A stretch of 64,000 bases of DNA from Streptosporangium lutulentum. GTDB lineage: Bacteria; Actinomycetota; Actinomycetes; Streptosporangiales; Streptosporangiaceae. Positions 26,930 to 39,692 of this stretch are shown here, piece after piece (the first letter of the stretch is position 1; every line of letters begins with the position of its first letter). Below the pieces are notes generated by a model. It made no database searches. It saw nothing but the letters and a program-made list of their open reading frames with translations, and was not told where the DNA came from. A program made the position numbers and the translations under genes. Location: positions 8,804,001 through 8,868,000 of the forward strand of contig NZ_JAUSQU010000001.1 in the NCBI RefSeq assembly GCF_030811455.1, given 5' to 3'.

Positions 26930-27766
26930 CCAGCCGGCGACTCCGGCGGCCACCGCGACGCCCAGGATCCAGAACATGACCGTGTTGCTCACGTCGAGGA
27001 GCTTGAGCGCCGAGGCCAGCAGCACCACCGCGAGCAGCGCCCGGATGATCCCGCCGGGCGCCCGGGCGGAGACACGTGCTCCCAGGTAGACGCCGGGAAT
27101 CGAGCCGACCAGCAGCGACGTGGTGACGTCCAGCTTGAAGTCGCCGAACAGCAGGTGGCCGAGGGCGGCCGAGGCGACCAGCGGGACGGCCTGCACCAGG
27201 TCGGTCCCGACGAGTTGGTTGGCCTTCAGCGCCGGGTAGAGCATGAGCAACGCCACGATGATCAGCGATCCCGAGCCCACGGACGAGATTCCGACGACCA
27301 GGCCGCCAACCATACCGACCAGTAAGGTCGGAATTGGGCGCACGACGATCTGCCCCACGTCCTCCGAGACCGCTCCTTCGCGCCGCGCCAGGAGGGCCTT
27401 GGCGACCAGCCCGGCGACGGCCAGCAGAAGCGCGCACCCCAGGGCGTACTTGATCGTCTGCTGGACCTGCGCGCCGTCCCCGAAGGCCCTCGCCACGAGC
27501 ACCCCGCAGAAGGCCGCCGGCACCGACCCGGCGCACAGCCAGCCGACCAGCCGCAGGTTGACCGTGCCCCGCCGCAGGTGGACGGCCCCGCCCACCGGTT
27601 TCATGATGGCCGAGGCGACCAGGTCGCTGGAGACGGCCGCCAGGGGCGGCACGTTGAAGAACAACATCATCATCGGCGTCATGAGCGCGCCGCCGCCCAT
27701 ACCGGTCAGGCCGATGACGATCGCCACGAGGAACGACCCGACGGCGAGAGGGATGTCGATGCCCAT
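26813..27766 (-). CDS. TauE/SafE-family anion transporter
   Basis: A 317-residue membrane protein with eight predicted helices. It has the family's LTGMGGGALMTPMMMLFF opening and the second-repeat VGISSVGSGSLIIVALLML. The family moves sulfite, sulfonates and related anions. Between a polysaccharide hydrolase and an APS kinase it could bring in sulfate or export sulfite; direction is inference. The last ~40 residues (Gly/Glu/Pro-rich) are encoded antisense to the 3' end of the glycoside hydrolase gene. Confidence 0.88.
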   Translation of the reverse strand: MGIDIPLAVGSFLVAIVIGLTGMGGGALMTPMMMLFFNVPPLAAVSSDLVASAIMKPVGGAVHLRRGTVNLRLVGWLCAGSVPAAFCGVLVARAFGDGAQVQQTIKYALGCALLLAVAGLVAKALLARREGAVSEDVGQIVVRPIPTLLVGMVGGLVVGISSVGSGSLIIVALLMLYPALKANQLVGTDLVQAVPLVASAALGHLLFGDFKLDVTTSLLVGSIPGVYLGARVSARAPGGIIRALLAVVLLASALKLLDVSNTVMFWILGVAVAAGVAGWSLLRNRGGAKVGVGGEVAEGAEPPGSGVEPGVPPGSVR

Positions 27767-27806
27767 CGGTCTTCAGCACTCCTCGTTCGTCCGGCAGGGC
27801 GTCCGC

Positions 27807-29045
27807 TCAACGGATCCAGCCGCCCTGGATCAATGGATTCAGCACCTGATGAACTGCCTGGTCCACGCTGATGGAGGTGGTGTCGATCTCCAGATCGGCG
27901 TCCTCGGGCTCCTCGTACGGATCGGAGATCCCGGTGAATTCGGGGATCAGCCCGGCGCGGGCCTTGGCGTAGAGGCCCTTGCGGTCGCGGCGCTCGCACT
28001 CCTGCAGCGGGGTGGACACGTGGACCAGCAGGAAGTCGGCGCCGACGCCCTCCACCATCGCGCGGACCTCGTCACGCGTGGCGGCGTAGGGGGCGATGGG
28101 GGCGCAGATCGCCAGCCCGCCGTGCCTGGCGGCCTCGGCGGCGACGAATCCGATCCGGCGGATGTTGAGGTCGCGGTCTTCCTTGGAGAAGGTCAGCCCC
28201 GCCGACAGCAGGTGGCGGACCACGTCGCCGTCGAGGTAGGTCACCGTACGGCTCCCGCGCTCCAGCAGGGCGTCGCGCAGCCCCCGGGCGACGGTGGACT
28301 TGCCGGAGCCGGACAGCCCGGTGAAGAAGACCACCAGCCCTCGCCGGTGCGGAGGCCCGGGAAGCGTGACGGGCTCGGGCCCGGCCAGGTGCTCGGTCGC
28401 GCCGTAGGCCTCGGCCACGTGCTCGCGCAGTTCCAGGTCGATGGAGGCCTCCTCGCGCGGGGCCAGCGGCACCACCGCCACGAGCGTGTCCTCGCCCAGG
28501 CGGTCGCGGGCCTTGAGCGCGGCCCGGACCACGGCGGGCCCGGCCTCGCCGAACGCCAGGGGGAGCAGCAGGATCGCCGCGTCCAGCTCCTCCGCGATCG
28601 CGGTGACCTCGTCCAGGTTGTCCAGCGGGCCGCGCATGGTGACCGCCAGGACGTCTCGCTCGCCCAGCTCCTTGCGGATCTCGGCCGGGCTGCGGCGGAG
28701 CCGCGCGAACGGCCCGTGCTCGGGCGTGTCGAGTGCCTCCACCGGGCCGGCGACGAAGCCGTCCTGCCGTCCGGTGACGGTCAGCACGGCGAGTGCGGCG
28801 CCCTCCGGGTCGCGAAGGGTGATCCGGTCACCGGGGGCGGCCGGATGGTCGTCGGGAAGGGCGAACGTGACGGGCGCGGGCCACGGCGTGCCGTCGGTCA
28901 GCGTGCCGTGCTCGTCCACCGAGTGCGCGTCGGCCGAGCTCAGAAAGCCCTCCAGCGGATGGAAGGCGCCGGAGAGCAAGAGCTCCAGGTCGGCGAGCTC
29001 GCGGGCGTCGGGGGTCCACTCGAAAGGCGCCGTCATCTGCTCCAC
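27807..29045 (-). CDS. cysC: APS kinase with degenerate N-terminal ATP-sulfurylase domain
   Basis: The C-terminal domain (about residues 235-412) is APS kinase, with Walker A FTGLSGSGKSTVARGLRDAL, DGDVVRHLL, the DLNIRRIGF segment and GLYAKARAG. It makes PAPS from APS. The N-terminal ~225 residues align with ATP sulfurylase (SGAFHPLEGF, LRDPEGAALAVLTV), but the catalytic HxxH segment is replaced by MRGPLDNLDE (about 137-146) and the GRDHAG-like segment by ATEHLAGPE, so it should be inactive. The frame begins at a GTG; ATG 29036 with GGAG upstream is equally likely. With cysDN elsewhere in the block it completes PAPS synthesis. Confidence 0.9.
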   Translation of the reverse strand: MEQMTAPFEWTPDARELADLELLLSGAFHPLEGFLSSADAHSVDEHGTLTDGTPWPAPVTFALPDDHPAAPGDRITLRDPEGAALAVLTVTGRQDGFVAGPVEALDTPEHGPFARLRRSPAEIRKELGERDVLAVTMRGPLDNLDEVTAIAEELDAAILLLPLAFGEAGPAVVRAALKARDRLGEDTLVAVVPLAPREEASIDLELREHVAEAYGATEHLAGPEPVTLPGPPHRRGLVVFFTGLSGSGKSTVARGLRDALLERGSRTVTYLDGDVVRHLLSAGLTFSKEDRDLNIRRIGFVAAEAARHGGLAICAPIAPYAATRDEVRAMVEGVGADFLLVHVSTPLQECERRDRKGLYAKARAGLIPEFTGISDPYEEPEDADLEIDTTSISVDQAVHQVLNPLIQGGWIR

Positions 29046-29115
29046 AATCCCGATCGACTTAGTCGGATTCCCTCACTGTACCCACTCCGGTTGTCCCGCC
29101 TCGACCGGGTGACTC

Positions 29116-29862
29116 TCAGATCAGCCGCGCGAAGTGGTTCTGGGGTTTGCGGATCACCATGGTCACCTCGTCGTGCGAGGCGGGCCGTCGTCCCCCGGAG
29201 AGGATCTCCACCACCGAACAGGCGGCACGGACCAGCTTACCGAGAGGCCCGCTCAGCGCCGGCCCGCTGGTCGCGAACACGTCGTCCGTCACCATCAGCC
29301 CGCGCATCAGGCAGAAGGAGTGCATCCCCTCGCGCGAGGCGACGTGGTCGTAGACGGCGGGCAGCGGGCCCACCGTGTTCGGCGGGACGAACCTGCGCCA
29401 GAGCGCCTGCCGCAGCAGGGAGGGCATCAGCCGGTCGCATGTCCCGTAGGCCGACATGCGGTCGCGCATCCGGATCAGCAGCAGCCCGCCCGGCCGCAGG
29501 CCGGTGAGCAGCCGGTCGAGCACCAGCTCGGGATGCTCGATCCGCTCCAGCAGGAACGACACGCAGACGACGTCGAACGACCGCGGGGACAGCGGCACCG
29601 ACCGCAGGTCGCCCAGGATCCAGGAGTCCAGGTCTTCCCGGGTGGACATGCGCGCCCGCAGCGCCGGCAGGTCCTCGTCGATCCCGATGACCCGGCTCTC
29701 CGTCCGCGCGGACTCCATCGGGCCGGGCCAGCCGCACCCGGCGATCAGGACATCGAGCCGCCGGCCGAGCCGGCCGATCCGCTGTTCCCGGATCCGCCGA
29801 CCGAACAGGTCGTCTCGCGCGACGACCGACCTCACCTCAGACATGCCACTGACAGTAGTCAA
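29116..29862 (-). CDS. SAM-dependent class I methyltransferase
   Basis: A 248-residue Rossmann methyltransferase. Motif I is DVLIAGCGWPGP, an acidic ribose-binding residue is in VIGIDED, and SFDVVCVSFLLERIEHPEL plus LRPGGLLLIRMRD are the later motifs. Substrate is unknown. It lies 70 nt upstream of the APS kinase gene on the same strand and divergent from mfd, so it could either modify the polysaccharide or be unrelated. Confidence 0.85.
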   Translation of the reverse strand: MTTVSGMSEVRSVVARDDLFGRRIREQRIGRLGRRLDVLIAGCGWPGPMESARTESRVIGIDEDLPALRARMSTREDLDSWILGDLRSVPLSPRSFDVVCVSFLLERIEHPELVLDRLLTGLRPGGLLLIRMRDRMSAYGTCDRLMPSLLRQALWRRFVPPNTVGPLPAVYDHVASREGMHSFCLMRGLMVTDDVFATSGPALSGPLGKLVRAACSVVEILSGGRRPASHDEVTMVIRKPQNHFARLI

Positions 29863-29997
29863 TCACACACGATTAGTAGTGCATTTCCGGCTCCTTACGG
29901 GTGGGAGCGCCAGTGCAAGTAACCTTGGCCGGTACCCCCGTTCCTCTCCCGGCCGGGGGCCTGTCGTGTTGCCGTCGTGGGGCTGTGGGCGAATCTG

Positions 29998-33528
<3,531 letters not shown>

Positions 33529-33555
33529 GCGGCGTTTGTCGTGAAGGGAACGCAT

Positions 33556-34191
33556 GTGAAGTCGACTCGAGTTCGTGTCATCGTGGCGGTCGCCGCCGCG
33601 GGTATCGCGTTGACGGCCTGCTCTCCGCCGCAGGCCGGCGCCGCCGCCATCGTGGGTAAGGACCGGATCAGCGCCGGCGAGCTGGACAAGAACGTGCAGG
33701 AGTACGAGGCCGCGCTGGCCAAGGCCAACGTCTCCGCCTCCCAGCTGCAGTTCCCGGGCAGCGTTCCGCAGGTCGTGCTCTTCCAGCTCGCCAACTCCGC
33801 GCAGCGCGTGCAGGTGGCCGAGAGCAAGGGCATCACGGTCACCGAGGCCGAGATCGACCAGGTGATCTCGAGCGGCGAGGGCGGGGCGGCCGGGTACGAG
33901 CAGCAGATGCTCGGACAGGCGGTGCCGCCGTCGAAGATGCGCGATTACACCAAGGCCACCCTGATGATCACCAAGCTCATGGCCAAGTACGGCGGCGGCA
34001 CCGACGAGGCCGCCATCCAGAAGGGCCAGGCGCAGGTGATCAAGGATCTGCAGGCCATGCCGATCACCTGGAACCCGCGCTACGGCACGATCAACGAGCA
34101 GCGGAGCGAGCAGCAGCCGAACCTCTTCACGGAGAGCACCCGCTTCGGGGCGCCTCCCGCCGCTCCTCCCGCCGCTCCTGTGCAGCAGTAG
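33556..34191 (+). CDS. SurA N-terminal-domain lipoprotein
   Basis: A secreted lipoprotein of about 211 residues. The N terminus VRVIVAVAAAGIALTACSP has a lipobox LTAC. The body (GKDRISAGELDKNVQEYEAAL...ESKGITVTEAEIDQVI) matches SurA/PpiC N-terminal chaperone domains, but no PPIase domain follows. The tail is Pro/Ala-rich. GTG 33556 has an AAGGGA six nt upstream; GTG 33541 is the alternative. Position between mfd and mazG is typical for actinobacteria. A periplasm-side folding role is inferred. Confidence 0.85.
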   Translation: MKSTRVRVIVAVAAAGIALTACSPPQAGAAAIVGKDRISAGELDKNVQEYEAALAKANVSASQLQFPGSVPQVVLFQLANSAQRVQVAESKGITVTEAEIDQVISSGEGGAAGYEQQMLGQAVPPSKMRDYTKATLMITKLMAKYGGGTDEAAIQKGQAQVIKDLQAMPITWNPRYGTINEQRSEQQPNLFTESTRFGAPPAAPPAAPVQQ

Positions 34192-34200
34192 CCTCCGGAC

Positions 34201-35145
34201 ATGCCGCTGATCGTCGTCACCACCTCGCCCCGGGTCGCCCCGGGGCTGCTCAGCCGTCACGCGTGGCAGGTCCTGCAGGACGGTCCCGTGCGCACCGGGA
34301 CCGCCGACCATCCGCTTCTGCCCTACCTCGCGGAGGCCGGAGTGAGCGTGGAGGTCGTGACGCCGGATCCGGCCGCCCTGGTCCGTGAGGCCCAGGTGGG
34401 GACCGTCGTGTGGCTGGAGGCCGACGAGGCGACGATGCGCTCCATCGGCTACGCCGCGGTGGCGCTCGACGAGCCGCCGGTGATCGAGGTCGTGCCCGGC
34501 TCCTACGATCTGCCGGGGGCGCGGCTGCTCGACCTGGTCTCGGTGATGGACCGGCTCAGGGTGAACTGCCCGTGGGACGCCCAGCAGACCCACGAGTCGC
34601 TGGCCCCGTACCTCCTCGAAGAGGCCTACGAGGTGCTGGAGACCATCGAGGAGGGTGATCACGCCGCCCTGCGCGAGGAACTGGGCGACCTGCTCCTCCA
34701 GGTGGCCTTCCACGCGCGGGTCGCCCAGGAGCGTCCCGACGGCTTCGACGTCGACGACGTGGCCGACGCGATCGTCTCCAAACTCGTCCGCCGCCACCCG
34801 CACGTGTTCGCCGACACCGTGGTCGACGGCGCGGGGGAGGTCAGCGACAACTGGGAGACCATCAAGGCGGCCGAGCGCGCGGCCAAGAACGGCGGCGACT
34901 CGGGCTCGGTCGTGGACGGCGTCCCGATGGGGCAGCCCGCCCTCTCCCTCACCGCCCAGTTGCTCCGGCGCGCCGAGCGCGTGGGAGCCCCCGCCGAGCT
35001 GCCGGCCGGACTGTCCGCCGAGGGCGTCGGGGCACGGCTTTTCGAGCTCGTACGGCAGGCGCACGTGGCGGGCCTCGACCCGGAGGCCGAGCTGCGCGCC
35101 GTCGCCCGCGTCTACCGGGACAGGGTCCGCGACCGGGAGTCGTGA
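34201..35145 (+). CDS. mazG: MazG nucleoside triphosphate pyrophosphohydrolase
   Basis: A 314-residue protein with an N-terminal ~110-residue extension common in actinobacteria, followed by a MazG domain. The MazG part starts LDLVSVMDRLRVNCPWDAQQ and has the metal-binding EExxE...ExxD motif in LLEEAYEVLETIEEGD and REELGDLLLQVAFHARV. MazG hydrolyses (d)NTPs, including damaged ones, and can lower alarmone levels. It lies 10 nt after the SurA-like gene and is probably co-transcribed. Confidence 0.93.
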   Translation: MPLIVVTTSPRVAPGLLSRHAWQVLQDGPVRTGTADHPLLPYLAEAGVSVEVVTPDPAALVREAQVGTVVWLEADEATMRSIGYAAVALDEPPVIEVVPGSYDLPGARLLDLVSVMDRLRVNCPWDAQQTHESLAPYLLEEAYEVLETIEEGDHAALREELGDLLLQVAFHARVAQERPDGFDVDDVADAIVSKLVRRHPHVFADTVVDGAGEVSDNWETIKAAERAAKNGGDSGSVVDGVPMGQPALSLTAQLLRRAERVGAPAELPAGLSAEGVGARLFELVRQAHVAGLDPEAELRAVARVYRDRVRDRES

Positions 35146-35176
35146 CAGAAGACCGCGCCCGGGTCGTCGCGCTCGT

Positions 35177-35785
35177 CTACGGGACCGGACCGATCTCGCC
35201 GGGCGGACGGCCCCGCGCCGGGTGACGGCCCCGGCCCCTGAGCATCAGCGCCACGCTCGCGACATACGCCACCGCCGCGAGGGAGGTCTGGGTGACGAGC
35301 GCGGGCAGGTACCAGGGCGGTCCGTCTCCGATCGCCAAGGGGACGGGCTCGCCGGTGGCCCCGCTGAGCCAGAAGGGCATGCCCATCGTCACCATCAGCA
35401 ACAGGAGAAAGAAGGGAATCCCGAAGACCCCCAGCCCGGCCAGCAGGGGAGCGGTGACCCCGTGACGACGGGCGGTCCAGGTCAGCACCAGAGTGATCGC
35501 TCCGGCGACGGCGAGAAGCGCGGCGTACGTCCACGCGGTTTCGGTGGCCTGGTCCAGGTAGAACAGGTAGAACTCGCCTACGCCCCCGAACTCGTTCTCA
35601 CCGCCCGCCCGCATCTCCTCCGCGGCGAGCCGGCGCGCCTGGTCGAGCGCGACGACGTTGAGCACCGTGACGTTCACGCCGGTCAGCGGCAGGTGGCCCA
35701 GGAGTAGCAGCGCCGTCCTGGGCGCGGGGCGCGCCCGTCTCCTCGTGGTACCCGTGCCGATGGACATGATCGGACGATGGCCCAC
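35177..35785 (-). CDS. Hypothetical membrane protein
   Basis: A 202-residue protein without a recognised family. Four hydrophobic segments are visible (about residues 23-45, 83-105, 111-136 and 158-180). The first loop carries an acidic GENEFGGVGEFYLFYLDQATE stretch split here as GENEFGGVGEF and YLFYLDQATE. Start is uncertain (GTG 35785 or ATG 35767). It is antisense to the housekeeping run mazG-eno and divergent from eno. Confidence 0.65.
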   Translation of the reverse strand: MGHRPIMSIGTGTTRRRARPAPRTALLLLGHLPLTGVNVTVLNVVALDQARRLAAEEMRAGGENEFGGVGEFYLFYLDQATETAWTYAALLAVAGAITLVLTWTARRHGVTAPLLAGLGVFGIPFFLLLLMVTMGMPFWLSGATGEPVPLAIGDGPPWYLPALVTQTSLAAVAYVASVALMLRGRGRHPARGRPPGEIGPVP

Positions 35786-35969
35786 CGCCGGTAAGGCTCC
35801 TGTAAAGGACGCGCCGCGGAGCAGGTGTGCCGTTCCGCTTCCGTCGCCGTCCCCTCGGGGCCGCCGTACACCCGGGGTTCGCCCGCCGCCCCGACGGCGG
35901 CCACCGTACCGGTAAGTAGGCCTCGGTAAGCTTCTGAGGCAAACTGTCCTGCGACTTTAGGAGCGCTTC

Positions 35970-37247
<1,278 letters not shown>

Positions 37248-37256
37248 CTTCGTCCT

Positions 37257-37288
37257 GCGGTTTGCGCCCGGATCGGGGCGCAAACCGC
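37257..37288 (+). terminator. Hairpin terminator after eno
   Basis: A perfect 13-bp inverted repeat (arms 37257-37269 and 37276-37288, six-base loop) begins 9 nt after the enolase stop. No U-tract follows, as is common in high-GC actinobacteria. Confidence 0.7.
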
Positions 37289-37370
37289 GGGGCGGGGGCA
37301 CCGGTGACCGGTGCCCGGGCCGTCGCGCCGGGTACGGCGGCGCGAGAGAGCACGGACGAGAGAGGGGCGC

Positions 37371-37778
37371 ATGGCGAAACGACCGCAGCTGACGGGACGG
37401 GCCGCGGTGCTCGCGATCGTGGTGTGCGCGATCGCCATGAGCCTCGCCTATCCGATCAGGGAGTACGTCGCCCAGCGCCGCGCCATCGCTCAGCTCCAGC
37501 AGGAGCAGGCCAGGGAGCTCGCCGCGATCAAGGATCTGGACGACCGCAGGAAGCAGCTCCAGGACCCCGGTTACATCAAGCGGCAGGCCAGGGAGCGGCT
37601 GTTCTACTGCGACCCCGGGCAGAAGTGCTATGTCGTCATGGGCGAGCAGCCCTCGCCGGGCAAGGGCACGGCGGGGGAGAAGAAGGCCGTCAAGCCACCG
37701 TGGTACCAGACGCTCTGGGAGTCGGTCGAGGCGGCCGACACGGGGAAGGGCACGAAGGCGGCCAAGGCCGCGGGGTGA
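37371..37778 (+). CDS. FtsB/DivIC-family septum formation protein
   Basis: A 135-residue single-pass membrane protein. One transmembrane helix (about residues 11-29, AVLAIVVCAIAMSLAYPI) is followed by a coiled coil (AQRRAIAQLQQEQARELAAI) and the DPGYIKRQARERLFYCDPG motif of FtsB/DivIC proteins. Such proteins bridge FtsL and FtsQ in the divisome. The ATG at 37371 was chosen over the open upstream frame because GAGAGAGGGG precedes it and the membrane topology fits. The eno-ftsB-DUF501-ppx order is characteristic of actinobacteria. Confidence 0.88.
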   Translation: MAKRPQLTGRAAVLAIVVCAIAMSLAYPIREYVAQRRAIAQLQQEQARELAAIKDLDDRRKQLQDPGYIKRQARERLFYCDPGQKCYVVMGEQPSPGKGTAGEKKAVKPPWYQTLWESVEAADTGKGTKAAKAAG

Positions 37779-37819
37779 CGCGGATAACCTGGATGTCGTC
37801 TTTTCAGGGGGTGTCACGA

Positions 37820-38398
37820 ATGATCGATGAACGCGATGTGGTGGCGGTGGAGCGGCAGCTCGGCCGGGCGCCGCGCGGACTGCGGGCGGTGGCGCACCGC
37901 TGCCCGTGCGGGCTGCCGGACGTGGTGGAGACCGCGCCGCGGCTGCCCGACGGATCGCCGTTCCCGACGCTTTTCTACCTGACCTGCCCCCGGGCCGCGT
38001 CGGCCATCGGAACGCTCGAAACCTCCGGGATGATGCGGAGCATGCAGGCCAGGCTCGCCGACGACCCCGCCCTGGCCGCCGCCTACCAGGCCGCCCACCT
38101 CGACTACGTCGCGCGCCGCGACGAGGCCGCGGCCGAGGACGGGCTGGAGCCGCTGCCCAGGGACATGCAGAGCACCGGGGGCATGCCCACCCGGGTCAAG
38201 TGCCTCCATGCCCTGGTCGGTCACGAGCTCGCGGTGCCGGGGAGCAATCCCTTCGGCAGGGAGGCCCTCGACGCGCTCGGCGAGTGGTGGGCGAGCGGGC
38301 CGTGCTGCCTCGTGGAGGAGGAGGCGGGGGCGGAGGACGGAAGCGGTGGCGCGAGTGCCGATCAGCTCCGGCCGGCGAGGGCCGGAACCGAGCGCTGA
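37820..38398 (+). CDS. DUF501 family protein
   Basis: A 192-residue cytoplasmic protein of the actinobacterial DUF501 family, function unknown. Conserved features are the RCPCGLPDVVETAPRLPDG segment, FPTLFYLTCPRA and TRVKCLHALVGHELAVPG; the cysteines and histidines in these could bind a metal. AGGGGG lies 7 nt before the ATG. It is in the same run as the FtsB-like gene and ppx. Confidence 0.88.
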   Translation: MIDERDVVAVERQLGRAPRGLRAVAHRCPCGLPDVVETAPRLPDGSPFPTLFYLTCPRAASAIGTLETSGMMRSMQARLADDPALAAAYQAAHLDYVARRDEAAAEDGLEPLPRDMQSTGGMPTRVKCLHALVGHELAVPGSNPFGREALDALGEWWASGPCCLVEEEAGAEDGSGGASADQLRPARAGTER

Positions 38399-38540
38399 GG
38401 CCGAGACCGGGCGCCGGCAGCGACAGTGGCACCGAGGCCGGGCACCGGCGCCGAGACCGAGGGCCGGGGAGATCCGGAAGCGAGTCCGAAGCCGAGACCG
38501 AGTACCGAAGACGAACGGAACCGAGCACGACCGTGAACAC
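38399..38540. repeat. Degenerate purine-rich low-complexity repeat
   Basis: The spacer between the DUF501 gene and ppx is made of imperfect CCGAGR/GCCGGG hexamers (for example ccgagaccg recurring several times). It continues the repetitive 3' end of the DUF501 gene and may reflect slippage expansion. Confidence 0.45.
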
Positions 38541-38561
38541 CCAAGCCCAAGAGGAGAGCAA

Positions 38562-39521
38562 GTGACCCGTGTCGCCGCGATCGACTGTGGCACCAACTCC
38601 GTCCGCCTGCTCATCGCGGACATCGGCGGAGACACCCTGACCGACGTCGAACGGCGCATGGAGATCGTCCGGCTGGGGCAGGGGGTGGACAAGACCGGCA
38701 GGCTGGCGCCGGAGGCTCTGGATCGCACGTTCGCCGCGATGCGCGGCTACGCGAAGCTCATCGCCCAGCACGAGGTCTCCTCGGTTCGGGTGGTGGCCAC
38801 CAGCGCGACCCGGGACGCCGCCAACCGGCAGGACTTCGTGGACGGCGTGCGCGAGATCTTCGGGGTGGACCCCGAGGTGATCACGGGCGCGGAGGAGGCG
38901 GAGCTGTCGTTCGCCGGTGCCACCCGCGGCCTGGTGCGGCTCTCACCCGAGACCGGCCTGCCCGTCCCCGACGGCACCCGCCCGCCGTACCTCGTGGTGG
39001 ACATCGGCGGCGGTTCGACGGAGTTCGTGGTCGGCTCGACGCATGTGGAGGCCGCGCTGTCGGTGGACATCGGGTGTGTCCGGCTGACCGAGCGGCATCT
39101 GCGCGAAGCGGGCGACCCGCCGAGCGCCGAGGCGGTGGAGGCCGTGGTCGCGGACATCGACGACGCGCTCGACCGGGTGGCGGCGGAGATTCCGGTGGAG
39201 CGGGCGCTGACACTGGTCGGGCTCGCGGGTTCCGTTACCACGGTGGCGGGAATCGCACTTGACCTGCCCGAATACGACCCGGAGAAAATCCATCATTCGC
39301 GAATTACCGCAAATCAGACACATGGGATTTCTGGGCATTTGTTGGCGGTGACCACCCAGGAACGGGCCGCCATTCCCGTCATGCATCCCGGCCGGGTGGA
39401 CGTGATCGGGGTGGGGGCGCTCATCCTGGATCGGATCGTCGAGCGTTACGGTTTCGCCGAGGTGGTTGTTAGCGAACACGACATTCTGGACGGAATCGCC
39501 TGGTCTGTCGTCGAATCTTAG
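38562..39521 (+). CDS. ppx: Exopolyphosphatase / GppA family
   Basis: A 319-residue ASKHA-fold phosphatase that degrades polyphosphate or pppGpp. The phosphate-1 motif is VAAIDCGTNSVRLLIADIGG at the N terminus; the phosphate-2 motif is YLVVDIGGGSTEFVVGS and the adenosine-like motif is VGLAGSVTTVAGIAL. The frame is open upstream, but the GTG at 38562 has GAGGAG seven nt before it and matches homolog starts. Together with ppk1 the window encodes both making and breaking of polyphosphate. Confidence 0.93.
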   Translation: MTRVAAIDCGTNSVRLLIADIGGDTLTDVERRMEIVRLGQGVDKTGRLAPEALDRTFAAMRGYAKLIAQHEVSSVRVVATSATRDAANRQDFVDGVREIFGVDPEVITGAEEAELSFAGATRGLVRLSPETGLPVPDGTRPPYLVVDIGGGSTEFVVGSTHVEAALSVDIGCVRLTERHLREAGDPPSAEAVEAVVADIDDALDRVAAEIPVERALTLVGLAGSVTTVAGIALDLPEYDPEKIHHSRITANQTHGISGHLLAVTTQERAAIPVMHPGRVDVIGVGALILDRIVERYGFAEVVVSEHDILDGIAWSVVES

Positions 39522-39604
39522 CGGGATTTGGACAATTCGCTTATTTGGGGAGCATTGAGGACCGCTTCTGTTTTATGGTTAGCTAAACATGCTTTAGTAA
39601 GACT

Positions 39605-39680
39605 TTGCCGTGGGACCCGGGCACAGATGGTGCCGGGGCGGCAACCGTCTTCGAAGCGCGTTTTGCTTCCAAACGAAACG
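39605..39680 (+). promoter_or_regulatory. Structured leader of the secreted triple-domain protein gene
   Basis: An AT-rich stretch at 39522-39600 (likely promoter) is followed by a leader with two hairpins. One pairs CCCGGGCAC with GTGCCGGGG (one mismatch) around 39615-39638; the other pairs GAAGC with GCTTC at 39653-39669. No known riboswitch class was recognised. Confidence 0.3.
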
Positions 39681-39692
39681 GAGCATCCCCTC

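Noticed and set aside
9850..29115. Mobile genomic island with recognisable ends
   Set aside because: No integrase, transposase, tRNA-derived direct repeat or composition break was seen at the edges of the block.
39522..39692. ydaO/c-di-AMP riboswitch before the secreted protein gene
   Set aside because: Hairpins are present, but the conserved motif blocks of that riboswitch could not be recognised.
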